Of a stretch of DNA of 64,000 bases, positions 16,135 to 24,005 are shown piece after piece. The notes beneath the pieces are model-generated. The model was not told the DNA's origin, did no database searches, and saw only the letters and a program-made list of their open reading frames with translations. How positions within the stretch are numbered: position 1 is the first letter of the stretch; every line of letters begins with the position of its first letter. The translations under genes and the position numbers were made by a program. The stretch is from Gemmatimonadota bacterium (lineage in GTDB: Bacteria > Latescibacterota > UBA2968), in contig JAPPAB010000043.1 of NCBI GenBank assembly GCA_026705765.1, positions 1 to 64,000 of the forward strand, read 5' to 3'.

Positions 16135-17151
16135 TCAGGATATAGCTTTCAACGACTCAATGATATTTACGACATCCTTAATGTCTTGAATGACTGACAT
16201 TCGGAGATTCTTTTCCTGGACCCAGGTAGGTATCTCGTCACAGCCCCAATACCACATAAACCGAATCCAACGGTTGAATGGTGCAACAATTTCTGATAGG
16301 TAGATTGTTTCGGGATCAAGTCTGTTTCCGCGAACAGTTTCATATCCCGTTTTAATCCAGGACCAGCGTTCTAATTGGCTGGGTATAACTGACGCCATAA
16401 CAGATCCGAGGACCAGGACTTCGTTGCTGTAACGCGACATCTCCAGATCTATGAATCCTTGCAGAGTGGGACCCTGGGCGATGATGTTGCTATAGTGAAA
16501 ATCGTCTAAAAAAATAAAACTGGGATATGCCAGAATCGCATCTCTATTTGTCCGTAGATCGTTGAGAGACTTCTCTAAGAGGGACTGATGTGGTAAATCG
16601 CACGTTTCTAAGACGCCAGCGGATATTTCTATAACTGTGTCAAAGAAGGTTTCTAAATTTGCAGTACGGTAAAATTTGTAGTCAAAACCAGGCTCGCGCG
16701 GCAGGTCTTGTCTTCCAGAAGTTGCCAAATCAGATCCAGGAGCAATTTTGACAATTCTCGCGATTGCCTGTCCCAGTTGATTGAAGAGTCCTTTCCATTC
16801 CTCCAAACTTACATTCTCTTCTACCATGAAGAACGGCAGTCCAGGCAATCGTTCGATTATGAGGACAGAGTCGTTTCTGATCGGATAAAGTTGAGGGACA
16901 TAGCCAGTTTTCTGGAAGAGTTTCAATACTTTTTCCTCATGGTCCTTCCTGTCTTTGTTATGGAAATATTTAAAAACGATGGGTTTGCCATTCAGATGGC
17001 CAAAAAGAGCTGTATTCGTTCCTCCTGGAAACCCGGGTAAGTAGTCTTCATCAAGTGTTAGATTGGACGTTGCTTGCACAATGGCGTCTATTTCGGACAA
17101 AGCCAATGCAAGCCGCGGGTCTATATCGCCGCTTTTTTTGTCTAAAGGCAT
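16135..17151 (-). CDS. APH-type phosphotransferase (first of a pair)
   Basis: 338 residues, same fold as its downstream neighbour but distantly related. The catalytic loop is FLDDFHYSNIIA, in which the usual HGD is replaced by LDD-FH; the following LQGFIDLEMSRYSNEVLVLG matches the metal-binding Asp strand. The N-lobe shows TNTALFGHLNGKPIVFKYF with a candidate ATP-site lysine, and SVLIIERLPGLPFF is the hinge. The altered catalytic His may mean reduced or different activity. Two coupled kinase genes suggest either two substrates or a catalytic/regulatory pair. Confidence 0.62.
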   Translation of the reverse strand: MPLDKKSGDIDPRLALALSEIDAIVQATSNLTLDEDYLPGFPGGTNTALFGHLNGKPIVFKYFHNKDRKDHEEKVLKLFQKTGYVPQLYPIRNDSVLIIERLPGLPFFMVEENVSLEEWKGLFNQLGQAIARIVKIAPGSDLATSGRQDLPREPGFDYKFYRTANLETFFDTVIEISAGVLETCDLPHQSLLEKSLNDLRTNRDAILAYPSFIFLDDFHYSNIIAQGPTLQGFIDLEMSRYSNEVLVLGSVMASVIPSQLERWSWIKTGYETVRGNRLDPETIYLSEIVAPFNRWIRFMWYWGCDEIPTWVQEKNLRMSVIQDIKDVVNIIESLKAIS

Positions 17152-17220
17152 TTTTGTTGATCTCTAAAGAATGTTAGGGATGGTCTTCTTGAAAAATGAT
17201 GGTGTATCGAGGGAAAGTAA

Positions 17221-18027
17221 TCAAGGTTTCTGAGCCACTGCCATAATGTGCGGAGAAACGCCAAGTAGAGAAGGCTCTGCCTCAAGTTTCTGTATTGCAT
17301 CGAGAAGTATTTCGCGGCGTTCAAGGTCTTCTAATTGTTCTTTTATATCTCCGAGCAACCAGGCGGCACCTTCTACGGCAAGTGTCTGGCACTGGGCGAA
17401 TCCGCATTCAGTGATTTCGACAGTTAGTTCCTCTGGGCGATGGAAGTAGGCAGTGGTAAAGTAGTCTTTGTTTTCGTCGGGGTTGCGATGTTGACCGTCC
17501 TTTAAGTCACGCGCTACAATTGTTCGGAAGGCTGGATCGAGGATCGCCCCGGATCTTATGCCGTCAAGTAGAGATGCAAATCGCGTGATTGCGGCTGCAA
17601 ATAGGCGTCCTCCAGGTTTTAGAACTCTTCTGGCTTCGCGAAGTGCCTTTTTTCGATCTTCGGCCTTCGTAAGGTGATATAGTGGCCCCATGAGCAAGAC
17701 GATGTCCATGGTTTCGTCTGACCATTTCAGGCTACGCGCATCGCCTCTCTGGATGCTTTTTAGAGGGTGCTTTCTGGCGCGTTCTGCCGCCTCCTTGAGA
17801 TGTCGAGGGACGGGATCAATCAGATGGACTTTGTGTCCTTTCTCGGCGAGCCAGGACGCGTACGCGCCTGGACCACCACCGACATCGAGGATGTTGACGG
17901 AAGTTTGGGGTAAGTACCGAGTCAGAATCTGTTTCGAGCGTATGTATTCCAGGTGACCGCTGCCGTCATTGAATCGGTCAATTTCATTATAATAGGTTCC
18001 GTAGTAATTGAGGATGGATGGATCCAT
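17221..18027 (-). CDS. Class I SAM-dependent methyltransferase
   Basis: 268 residues. Motif I is ILDVGGGPGAYASWLAEKG. Motif II ends VHLIDPVPRHL. ARSLKWSDETMDIVLLMGPLYHL is motif IV, and ARRVLKPGGRLFAAAITRF is the post-motif strand. It belongs to the Methyltransf_11/25 small-molecule type. I choose ATG 18027 over TTG 18036 because GGAGA then has workable spacing. It precedes the APH pair by 69 bases and follows another methyltransferase by 49, in a run of minus-strand modifying enzymes. The substrate is unknown. Confidence 0.82.
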   Translation of the reverse strand: MDPSILNYYGTYYNEIDRFNDGSGHLEYIRSKQILTRYLPQTSVNILDVGGGPGAYASWLAEKGHKVHLIDPVPRHLKEAAERARKHPLKSIQRGDARSLKWSDETMDIVLLMGPLYHLTKAEDRKKALREARRVLKPGGRLFAAAITRFASLLDGIRSGAILDPAFRTIVARDLKDGQHRNPDENKDYFTTAYFHRPEELTVEITECGFAQCQTLAVEGAAWLLGDIKEQLEDLERREILLDAIQKLEAEPSLLGVSPHIMAVAQKP

Positions 18028-18076
18028 ATTTGACAATGTCTCCGAATTAAAATGAAAACGGATTCTCGTTTATTTT

Positions 18077-18790
18077 TTATAGCTTTTTCCCGCTATATAT
18101 TCCAAAAAGCCCATATCGGTAATGGCAGGCGACTTCTTTAAAGCCGACGATCTGCAAATCCTCAAGTTGGCTCTCGAGAGTATCATAAAAGTTCTCTGGA
18201 CGAACACGCGCTTCATCGGGAATATGTGAAAAGGATTCAGAGAGATTTTCTCGCGCTTCATGCTTTTGAATCCATTCTCTCCAGAGGTCGTAATACCAGT
18301 TTTCGAGAGGTTCAGTTGTGGGTAAAACAATATCGATATTCAGAAAGTACGAGTTTGGCGCTAACATATTCAGAATTTTTTCAAATAGCCCTCGTCTTTG
18401 TAATTTCTCCAGGTGATGAATGGCGAAGCAAGAGACAATGAAGTCGAAAGTGCCCAGGTTTGCTTTACCTTCGATTATGTCTTCGAAAGGCATTTTGATG
18501 AAGTTTTCCACGTCATATACGGCAAGCCTCTTTTGGGCAGCTGAAAGCATTTCTTCAGAGCCATCGACCGCTACCAGTTGGATATGAGGATCTATAAGGA
18601 ATAGTCTCTCGCTTATAATTCCGTCGCCACATCCAAGATCAAGTACTCGCTTTTTCTGAACAAAATACTGGTAGAATGAAGCAAGTATCTCGAAATGCGT
18701 ATTTCGTTCCGGTAAAAAGTGTTGCGAATGATCTTGATATTCTTGGGCATATTCTGTTTCGCCCCACCTGGATTCTTCAAATTTTGCCAT
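18077..18790 (-). CDS. Class I SAM-dependent methyltransferase, full copy
   Basis: 237 residues. Motif I is VLDLGCGDGIISERL, the motif II acidic residue lies in LVAVDGSEEML, and FDFIVSCFAIHHLEKLQRRGLF is motif IV. LNMLAPNSYFLNIDIVLP completes the core. The overall pattern resembles trans-aconitate/Tam-like small-molecule methyltransferases. Its gene was duplicated 3.9 kb downstream, with an internal deletion, at 14520. The identical stretch covers the first 107 codons and 17 bases before the ATG. Confidence 0.85.
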   Translation of the reverse strand: MAKFEESRWGETEYAQEYQDHSQHFLPERNTHFEILASFYQYFVQKKRVLDLGCGDGIISERLFLIDPHIQLVAVDGSEEMLSAAQKRLAVYDVENFIKMPFEDIIEGKANLGTFDFIVSCFAIHHLEKLQRRGLFEKILNMLAPNSYFLNIDIVLPTTEPLENWYYDLWREWIQKHEARENLSESFSHIPDEARVRPENFYDTLESQLEDLQIVGFKEVACHYRYGLFGIYSGKKL

Positions 18791-18807
18791 AGTCTAATCC
18801 GTTCTTT
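18091..18807 (-). repeat. Duplicated segment, full copy
   Basis: This is the source or sister of the shortened copy at 14534-14908. Bases 18128-18469 (342) have no counterpart there. Near-perfect identity at third codon positions and in the leader shows that the duplication is recent or that an assembly has joined nearly identical repeats. Confidence 0.9.
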
Positions 18808-18822
18808 AGTTTTCTGAGCACA

Positions 18823-19314
18823 TCAAAGGTATTTCTGCACTTTGTCGGGGTTGATGGGTTCGCAGAGATAGATTGGGTAGTGGTTTCCCTGTTTGTTCGC
18901 GTAGGTTAGAATGTGATCTGTGACGTGTGGGAGCAATTCCACTTTGTCGAGATCAACAAGGGGAATCCATTTGACCGCTGTCTGATTGGGGTCCGGTTTT
19001 TGTGGCATTTGGGGTTCTGTATCACCTGTAAGCTTACACTCGAAGATTACTGTGAGTGAGTGACGCGTTCCTCCCCAGAATGCGTTTCTCTTTGGCTCGT
19101 ATTCCGTAATGATGAGTGGGCGACCTATTTCGACTTCGGCGCAGGTCTCTTCTTGTACCTCTCTTTTAAGTGTCTCTTCCAAAGTCTCATCCGGCTCTAC
19201 ACCGCCTCCCGGCATGTTGTAGTGAAGGCCCGATTCGTCATCGTATTCTACGAGCAGAATGGCGTTGTCTCGAAGAATGAGCGCTTTTGTGCTGACTCTA
19301 ATCTGTGTATCCAT
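18823..19314 (-). CDS. NUDIX hydrolase
   Basis: 163 residues from ATG 19314, preferred over ATG 19323 because AAGGGA then lies nine bases upstream. The Nudix box is complete: GGGVEPDETLEETLKREVQE continuing to ETCAEVEIG, with the REVQEE core. LLVEYDDESGLHYNMPGGG is the usual preceding strand. Members hydrolyse nucleoside diphosphates linked to another group, such as dNTPs or nucleotide sugars. It lies 25 bases after the RidA-like gene's leader region boundary on the same strand order, in the run of small enzyme genes. Substrate unknown. Confidence 0.87.
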   Translation of the reverse strand: MDTQIRVSTKALILRDNAILLVEYDDESGLHYNMPGGGVEPDETLEETLKREVQEETCAEVEIGRPLIITEYEPKRNAFWGGTRHSLTVIFECKLTGDTEPQMPQKPDPNQTAVKWIPLVDLDKVELLPHVTDHILTYANKQGNHYPIYLCEPINPDKVQKYL

Positions 19315-19339
19315 TGTGACCATTCCCTTCAGTTTAATG

Positions 19340-19684
19340 CTATTTTGCAGCGATCACGACTATCTCTACAAGCGTATTTCCTTCGAGCTTGGCTTCTATA
19401 CAGGCACGCTGGGGCCAGTTGTCGGGACCGATCCAGGCGTCCCAAATTTCGTTCAGGATGGGTTTCTTTGCCATATCTGTGATGTAGATCGTGACGGAGA
19501 GGAGACAGGTCTTATCAGTTCCGGCTTCGGCGAGATTTGTGTCCAACTGTTCGAGTGTCTGCCGGGTCTGGCTCCTGAAATCTGCTGATAGGTCCGGCGC
19601 AATGACGGCTGTATAAAGGATGCCATTGTGTTCGACAGATTCACTGCGACCAACCGCTTTTCCCGGATATCGTATGATGGTCAT
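19340..19684 (-). CDS. RidA (YjgF/YER057c) family protein
   Basis: 114 residues, the normal length. NGILYTAVIAPDL, QTRQTLEQLDTNLAEAG and the C-terminal PQRACIEAKLEGNTLVEIVVIA follow the RidA pattern. The arginine of PQRA and the late glutamate are those used by active imine/enamine deaminases, so the protein may be active. Classical RidA removes reactive 2-aminoacrylate; related clades act in particular catabolic paths. The start has GGGAG six bases upstream. It precedes the NUDIX gene by 16-25 bases and is probably co-transcribed. Confidence 0.87.
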   Translation of the reverse strand: MTIIRYPGKAVGRSESVEHNGILYTAVIAPDLSADFRSQTRQTLEQLDTNLAEAGTDKTCLLSVTIYITDMAKKPILNEIWDAWIGPDNWPQRACIEAKLEGNTLVEIVVIAAK

Positions 19685-19761
19685 GATTACTCCCTGATAG
19701 ATAGCGTCTTACAATGGAGGATCAATCTTTTGACAGTTCTATCTACCAAAGGGTTTCTGTA

Positions 19762-20262
19762 TTACACGGGAGGGATGGGTCGGAAGGCTTTTTTGATGTC
19801 GTGGATGGGATAGGTCATTATCACTCTGAGCTCGCCCAGGTACGCAATTTCCTCCAGGCGAGACCATCCAAGTCGCTCGTAATAACTCGGTAGCGTTCCA
19901 GACGTGTACAAATAGAGTATTGATCTGTTCAGCTTTCGGGCCTCTGCAATCGCACCCGCAATTAACAATGCGCCTGCACCCCGGCGTCGAAAATTTGGAA
20001 AGACAAATAATTGCGCTAACCAGGGCGCAATATCAGGACGGAGTGGCAGATCGTTTTCGAGTATGTTTACAGAGCCGAGAACGGTTGCTTTTTCTACGGC
20101 AACGAGCGTGGTGGGCAGGCTCTCGGATTCGGCTGCGAAGTGGAGTAACTCGCGATATTCCGCCAGCGTGTTTCGACCTGTAAGAGGTCCCCATAGTTCA
20201 AATTGTGCCTTTGATAATGTATCAATGGCGTCAAGGTAGTGCTTGATATTCTCAATTTGCAT
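19762..20262 (-). CDS. GNAT family N-acetyltransferase
   Basis: 166 residues. The acetyl-CoA binding segment is APWLAQLFVFPNFRRRGAGA, matching the (R/Q)xxGx(G/A) pattern, followed by LLIAGAIAEARKLNRSILYLYT and YYERLGW, the usual C-terminal strand. GNATs acetylate amines on small molecules or proteins in the cytoplasm. A second, unrelated GNAT gene lies 25 bases upstream on the same strand, so the two are probably co-transcribed. The acceptor is unknown. Confidence 0.85.
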   Translation of the reverse strand: MQIENIKHYLDAIDTLSKAQFELWGPLTGRNTLAEYRELLHFAAESESLPTTLVAVEKATVLGSVNILENDLPLRPDIAPWLAQLFVFPNFRRRGAGALLIAGAIAEARKLNRSILYLYTSGTLPSYYERLGWSRLEEIAYLGELRVIMTYPIHDIKKAFRPIPPV

Positions 20263-20287
20263 GGCGATTGCTGTGGTATAAGATGGT

Positions 20288-20734
20288 TTATTTCACGCCC
20301 GTTTTCAAGGTGCCACAATAGAATTTGTAGTACCTGTGCTGCCGCAATCCAAATTCCTCGTAGAACGCGGCTGCGGGCGTTGCTTCATTGGCAATCAGGG
20401 ACATGGATACGTCCGATTCTCCGAGTTTGTCGAGGAGATGACGCACCAGTCTTCGTCCGTGGCCCGACCGCCTTTGATCAGGATCAACAAAGAGTTCTTG
20501 CATGTAGTAGTTGATTCGGTCTTGCCAGGGATAGCAGTATCCGAACATCGCGCCAATCACATCATCTTTGTCGAGGGCGAGGAGGCAATGTTCGGGGTCG
20601 AACTTCCAGAATCGACTGAGGTAGTGGTGAGCCTGGGTAATGCTCCACGATTCCTCGTACGGCCATTCGGAGAAAACCTTCACGTACAGACGCGCGCAAT
20701 CTCCCAGGTCCTCTGATGTGATGATTCTTATCAT
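20288..20734 (-). CDS. GNAT family N-acetyltransferase
   Basis: 148 residues from ATG 20734, chosen because GAGGAG precedes it by about ten bases; the frame stays open to 20878 but that part overlaps the upstream gene and reads unlike protein. YYMQELFVDPDQRRSGHGRRL is the acetyl-CoA loop region and AAAFYEEFGL the C-terminal strand. The pattern is like AAC(6')-type aminoglycoside acetyltransferases, but that is not enough to name a substrate. It follows the HEXXH gene by 29 bases. Confidence 0.82.
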   Translation of the reverse strand: MIRIITSEDLGDCARLYVKVFSEWPYEESWSITQAHHYLSRFWKFDPEHCLLALDKDDVIGAMFGYCYPWQDRINYYMQELFVDPDQRRSGHGRRLVRHLLDKLGESDVSMSLIANEATPAAAFYEEFGLRQHRYYKFYCGTLKTGVK

Positions 20735-20763
20735 TATCTGATTACTCCTCATAGTTATCTGGA

Positions 20764-21684
20764 CTACAGACTCTCTGCGATCACGCGATACATCAGTTCT
20801 TCGATGGTTCCTTCCCGCTCCTGGGCATATCTGGAAACGAGCGGCCAAACAGTTGGATACAAGTCCTCTATTCTGCATCCACGGAAATACTTGCGGACGC
20901 GATTGAGGTCATCGGCGAAACCTTGAATGTGGCAGTCGAGGGATACAACAAGGGCTTGCTCGTACTTGTTCTGCCAATTCTTCCAAAATGGATCCGTAAA
21001 TCCTTTGCTTTCTATGAGGGCATTTATTCGTGGACTATCAGCCCATTTTTCGTCGAGAAGAAGATGAAGTCCTTCATGTACAAAACCGCCGTCACTGCCC
21101 ACTTGAAGTGTGCCAATACAAGTATTTTTACCAAATGTTAGCGCACTTTCTGCAGTGGCTTCTACGAGGAATAACAGCATCTGGCCATGGAATGAGGATT
21201 GTGACAATTCCGCCATCTGATCGATAGTTTTAGTCCAATCAATGTCCTCAATTATCTTTTGGTATATTGTCAAGAGCCGGTCGAATTCTCCTGTCCAGTA
21301 ATCCTCATAAAATCGTTTCCAACTGTTGACCAGAGCGGAGGGAAATGCCTTGGGACTGATTTGATCCAAAAGATGTGGTGCTACCTTTTCGAGGTAGAGA
21401 TTTTCTTCTATGATCTTCTGCATGCTGGTTTCATAGATATGCAAATCTCCGCGTGTGAAATATCGGTCTTTCCCGGTTACTTGTGAGTGCAAATCAGATA
21501 TGATGGCTTTCCTGGCCTGCACGTTCTTGCGCAGGGTGTATTGCTTTCCATGTCCGCCGAGCAGATCATACAAATTCAGGGTGTGAATAAAGAGGTTTAC
21601 AAGGGGACTCAAGCAGATGGTGAGCTGTCCCTCGCCAGCAGGTATCTTTACATAGGCGGTTTTTGCACGGGAATTGACTTCCAC
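20764..21684 (-). CDS. Unrecognised protein with HEXXH zinc-peptidase motif
   Basis: 306 residues; I do not recognise the family. The motif FVHEGLHLLLDEKW contains H203-E204-G-L-H207, the zinc signature of zincin metallopeptidases. The region before it (120-195) is helical and rich in aromatic residues, and no signal peptide or membrane segment is visible, so it is probably cytoplasmic. A third zinc ligand is not certain; acidic residues follow in CHIQGFADDLNRV. The start is GTG 21684, supported by GAGGAGG five bases upstream. A hairpin repeat lies just upstream, between it and the DUF2442 gene. Confidence 0.5.
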   Translation of the reverse strand: MEVNSRAKTAYVKIPAGEGQLTICLSPLVNLFIHTLNLYDLLGGHGKQYTLRKNVQARKAIISDLHSQVTGKDRYFTRGDLHIYETSMQKIIEENLYLEKVAPHLLDQISPKAFPSALVNSWKRFYEDYWTGEFDRLLTIYQKIIEDIDWTKTIDQMAELSQSSFHGQMLLFLVEATAESALTFGKNTCIGTLQVGSDGGFVHEGLHLLLDEKWADSPRINALIESKGFTDPFWKNWQNKYEQALVVSLDCHIQGFADDLNRVRKYFRGCRIEDLYPTVWPLVSRYAQEREGTIEELMYRVIAESL

Positions 21685-21708
21685 AGAAACCTCCTCATTT
21701 GCGAAGGC

Positions 21709-21782
21709 TTAATAATAAAGATTCCCGCTAAATAGACTATCCAGCGGGAATCCGTATTTTTTTTGATAAGCACATTGGAGTT
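21709..21782 (-). terminator. Repeated hairpin element, copy 1, terminator-like
   Basis: ATTCCCGCT at 21721 pairs with AGCGGGAAT ending at 21751 around a 13-base loop. On the minus strand the stem is followed by a T-rich tail, and on the plus strand by eight T, so it could terminate in both directions. It follows the DUF2442 gene. A second copy, with flanking sequence such as TTAATAATAAA and GATAAGCAC also conserved, lies at 23934. Confidence 0.65.
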
Positions 21783-21790
21783 CCTCTGCG

Positions 21791-22093
21791 TTAGTCCTCC
21801 GTCTCAACGAGAGACCAGCGCTCGCTCATGCGCTTAAGTTCAGGAAGATGCTCAGGCCAATCGTGTAAAGTAGCTGGATCAAAATCAGCTCCATTCGGCC
21901 ATACCAGAGTATGGACCTCTGGATCAATCCGCACTTGGTTGAATAAGGATAAATCCCGAAGAGGCCCAAATAATTCACCTTCTAATACGGCGCGGAAATC
22001 GATAATCTGTTCCGAATCATCGTCAAAACAAACGCGAAGTGTATAGGGTGCCTGTATTTCAAAAAATATCACGCGATATATGGGATGGTGCAT
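21791..22093 (-). CDS. DUF2442 domain protein
   Basis: 100 residues. The core YTLRVCFDDDSEQIIDFRAVL, followed by FGPLRDLSLFNQVRIDPEVHTLVWPNGADFDP, is the DUF2442 pattern. The family is usually found next to a DUF4160 gene, as here, and the pair is thought to form a toxin-antitoxin-like or regulatory module; the role is unproven. The start has AAAGGAG seven bases upstream. The DUF4160 gene ends 11 bases before it. Confidence 0.85.
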   Translation of the reverse strand: MHHPIYRVIFFEIQAPYTLRVCFDDDSEQIIDFRAVLEGELFGPLRDLSLFNQVRIDPEVHTLVWPNGADFDPATLHDWPEHLPELKRMSERWSLVETED

Positions 22094-22104
22094 GTTGATC
22101 TCCT

Positions 22105-22374
22105 TTATTGAAGAGGATCAATTTTGAAAGGTGCTCGACCTGATTGTAATCGTTCCCAATCTGCCAGTAATTCTTCATGGTGTAACTCTATCCAGGCCTC
22201 AATTAGACGCTGCTGGCGCCGTGGAAGTTGACCCGCAATCAACTCAATGGTATCAATGGCATATACCCCAACGTCTCCTTGATAATAAGCGTGAAAATGA
22301 GGTCGGTGATGAGGTGCATTAGGCTCAGCATACATACGTATTATGATACCGAAAAATCGGGAAATCTCAGGCAT
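22105..22374 (-). CDS. DUF4160 domain protein
   Basis: 89 residues from ATG 22374, chosen because AAGGAG precedes it by five bases; eight further codons upstream lack such a site. MPEISRFFGIIIRMYAEPN, HHRPHFHAYYQG and QQRLIEAWIELHHEELLADW are diagnostic of DUF4160. It is the first gene of a two-gene unit with DUF2442. The 144 bases upstream to the ankyrin gene show no recognisable element. Confidence 0.87.
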   Translation of the reverse strand: MPEISRFFGIIIRMYAEPNAPHHRPHFHAYYQGDVGVYAIDTIELIAGQLPRRQQRLIEAWIELHHEELLADWERLQSGRAPFKIDPLQ

Positions 22375-22542
22375 TACACTCCTTTTCCATCCTATCAAAG
22401 TGTACTATTATGAATCAAAATCATCAAGAGAAATTCTGAGTCAACAGATTTTTGTGTATGCTCGTTCAACGGGTCACCGACGGAATGAGCTACCTGTTTG
22501 ATTATTCAACTGAACCAATTGCATATATCTGGGTGAGTTCTC

Positions 22543-23784
22543 CTATCTAATCCTTCTGTCCTCCGTAACAGATTTGAGCAGTTCTATACACTTATCCTGA
22601 TTATGCCTATTAATATTACCAAATGTTACGTATTCTAAAGCATTCAGACCCTGTTTATCGTGTGCGAATACACTTGCTCCTGCATGCAAAAGGAGTTTCA
22701 GATTTTCGATATTTCTTCGTTCTGCAGCCACCATTAATGGGGTTTTGCCCTGTTCATCGCCAAGCGAAAAGTCTGCACCGTGATCCAATAGCATTTCAGC
22801 ACATTGCGTGCGGTCATATAATAGGGCAAATAGCAGTGGCGTTCTCCCCAATGGATCTCTCTGATTAACATTTATTTTATTTTTTAAGAATGTCTTTAAC
22901 AATGTTGTGTCGCCCACGCCAGCAGCCAGATGTGCGATATATCTCTCATCCACACCACGTCTCAAGATTTTTTGCACGAGTTCTGCATCATTTGATTCAA
23001 TAATTTTCTGAAGAACGGTCTTTCCTCTTTCATCTATAGTGTTGATTTCGACAAGCGAAAGGTCTGCGCCATGATCCAATAGCATTTCAGCGCATTGCGT
23101 GCGATCATATAATAGCGCAAATAGCAAGGGCGTCCTTCCCAATGGATCCTTTTGATTAATATCTATTTTATTTTTTAAGAATGTCTTTAACAATGTTGTG
23201 TCGCCTACACTGGCAGCCAGATGTACGATATATCTTTCATCCACACCACGTCTTAAAACTGTTCGCACGAGTTCTACCTGATTTGATTCAATAATTTTCT
23301 GGAGAACGGTCCTATCTTTTTTGTCTATAGTGTTGATTTTGATTCCGTACTTTAATAATAAATCTACCATTTCGAAGTCTTCCCGTTCAAAGGCTATAAA
23401 TATAGGAAGCATGTCCTCACCATTGGGAGCCGATGGATTAGCCCCATTTTTTAGCAAAATTTTAGCACTGTTCACATGTCCTTTATTGACTGCTGCAATC
23501 AATGCCGTTTGGTCGAAATGATCTTTGGCATGAATATCAGCATGAGATTCGAGCAGCATGTTTATGATGTGCTCATGACCATTCAGAGCTGCATAAATGA
23601 GAGGTGTTCGTCCAAATCTATCCCGCTCATTTGTATCTACGCCTTTTTTAAGTAAGTTTTTTACTTTTGTGGTATCTCCGATCTCTGCCGCTATATTCAA
23701 CTCACTCCCCATTATATTTTGTGTATTACAAAAAAAGAGAATTGAAAAACTTCCCAGAGTTCTCAGGATGAATCTTGAATACAT
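22543..23784 (-). CDS. Secreted ankyrin-repeat protein
   Basis: 413 residues from ATG 23784 (AAGGAG with good spacing; the frame is open further but unsupported). The N-terminus MYSRFILRTLGSFSILFFC is a likely signal sequence or lipoprotein-type leader ending at a Cys. About ten ankyrin repeats follow, with units such as GRTPLIYAALNGHEHIINML and GRTPLLFALLYDRTQCAEML. Ankyrin repeats bind other proteins; the exported location suggests a periplasmic or surface role. Two blocks of about 97 residues are nearly identical, showing a recent internal duplication. No partner gene is evident. Confidence 0.82.
   Translation of the reverse strand: MYSRFILRTLGSFSILFFCNTQNIMGSELNIAAEIGDTTKVKNLLKKGVDTNERDRFGRTPLIYAALNGHEHIINMLLESHADIHAKDHFDQTALIAAVNKGHVNSAKILLKNGANPSAPNGEDMLPIFIAFEREDFEMVDLLLKYGIKINTIDKKDRTVLQKIIESNQVELVRTVLRRGVDERYIVHLAASVGDTTLLKTFLKNKIDINQKDPLGRTPLLFALLYDRTQCAEMLLDHGADLSLVEINTIDERGKTVLQKIIESNDAELVQKILRRGVDERYIAHLAAGVGDTTLLKTFLKNKINVNQRDPLGRTPLLFALLYDRTQCAEMLLDHGADFSLGDEQGKTPLMVAAERRNIENLKLLLHAGASVFAHDKQGLNALEYVTFGNINRHNQDKCIELLKSVTEDRRIR
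22761..23342 (-). repeat. Tandem 291-bp duplication within the ankyrin gene
   Basis: Two copies start near 22761 and 23052, 291 bases (97 codons) apart. Both encode GVDERYI, GDTTLLKTFLKNKI, DPLGRTPLLFALLYDRTQC and AEMLLDHGAD. Most differences are single bases. The length is a multiple of three and spans whole ankyrin repeats. Confidence 0.85.
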
Positions 23785-23933
23785 GACCTTTCTCCTTACG
23801 CAATATAATTTTTTGCGCCTCGCCAAAAGCAGTTTCAAATTCCTTCTCGCGCCCTGGCTTAACGTCCAATATTGCAACTTCTAAAATCATTTTCTGTTCC
23901 TTTTGTTTGTTGAGATGTTAGCCGACAGGTCTC

Positions 23934-24005
23934 TTAATAATAAAAGATTCCCGCTAAAAAGACTATCCAGCGGGAACTCCTGAGTATTGATAAGCACCTT
24001 TGGGT
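23934..24005 (-). terminator. Repeated hairpin element, copy 2, overlapping a gene end
   Basis: TTCCCGCT at 23948 pairs with AGCGGGAA ending at 23976. It matches copy 1 at 21709, including the flanks TTAATAATAAA and TTGATAAGCAC. Here the hairpin lies inside the last codons of the P-loop kinase gene rather than after it. Confidence 0.65.

Noticed and set aside
21709-24005. The hairpin repeats as a CRISPR or transposon end
   Set aside because: Only two copies 2.2 kb apart, with no spacers and no transposase.
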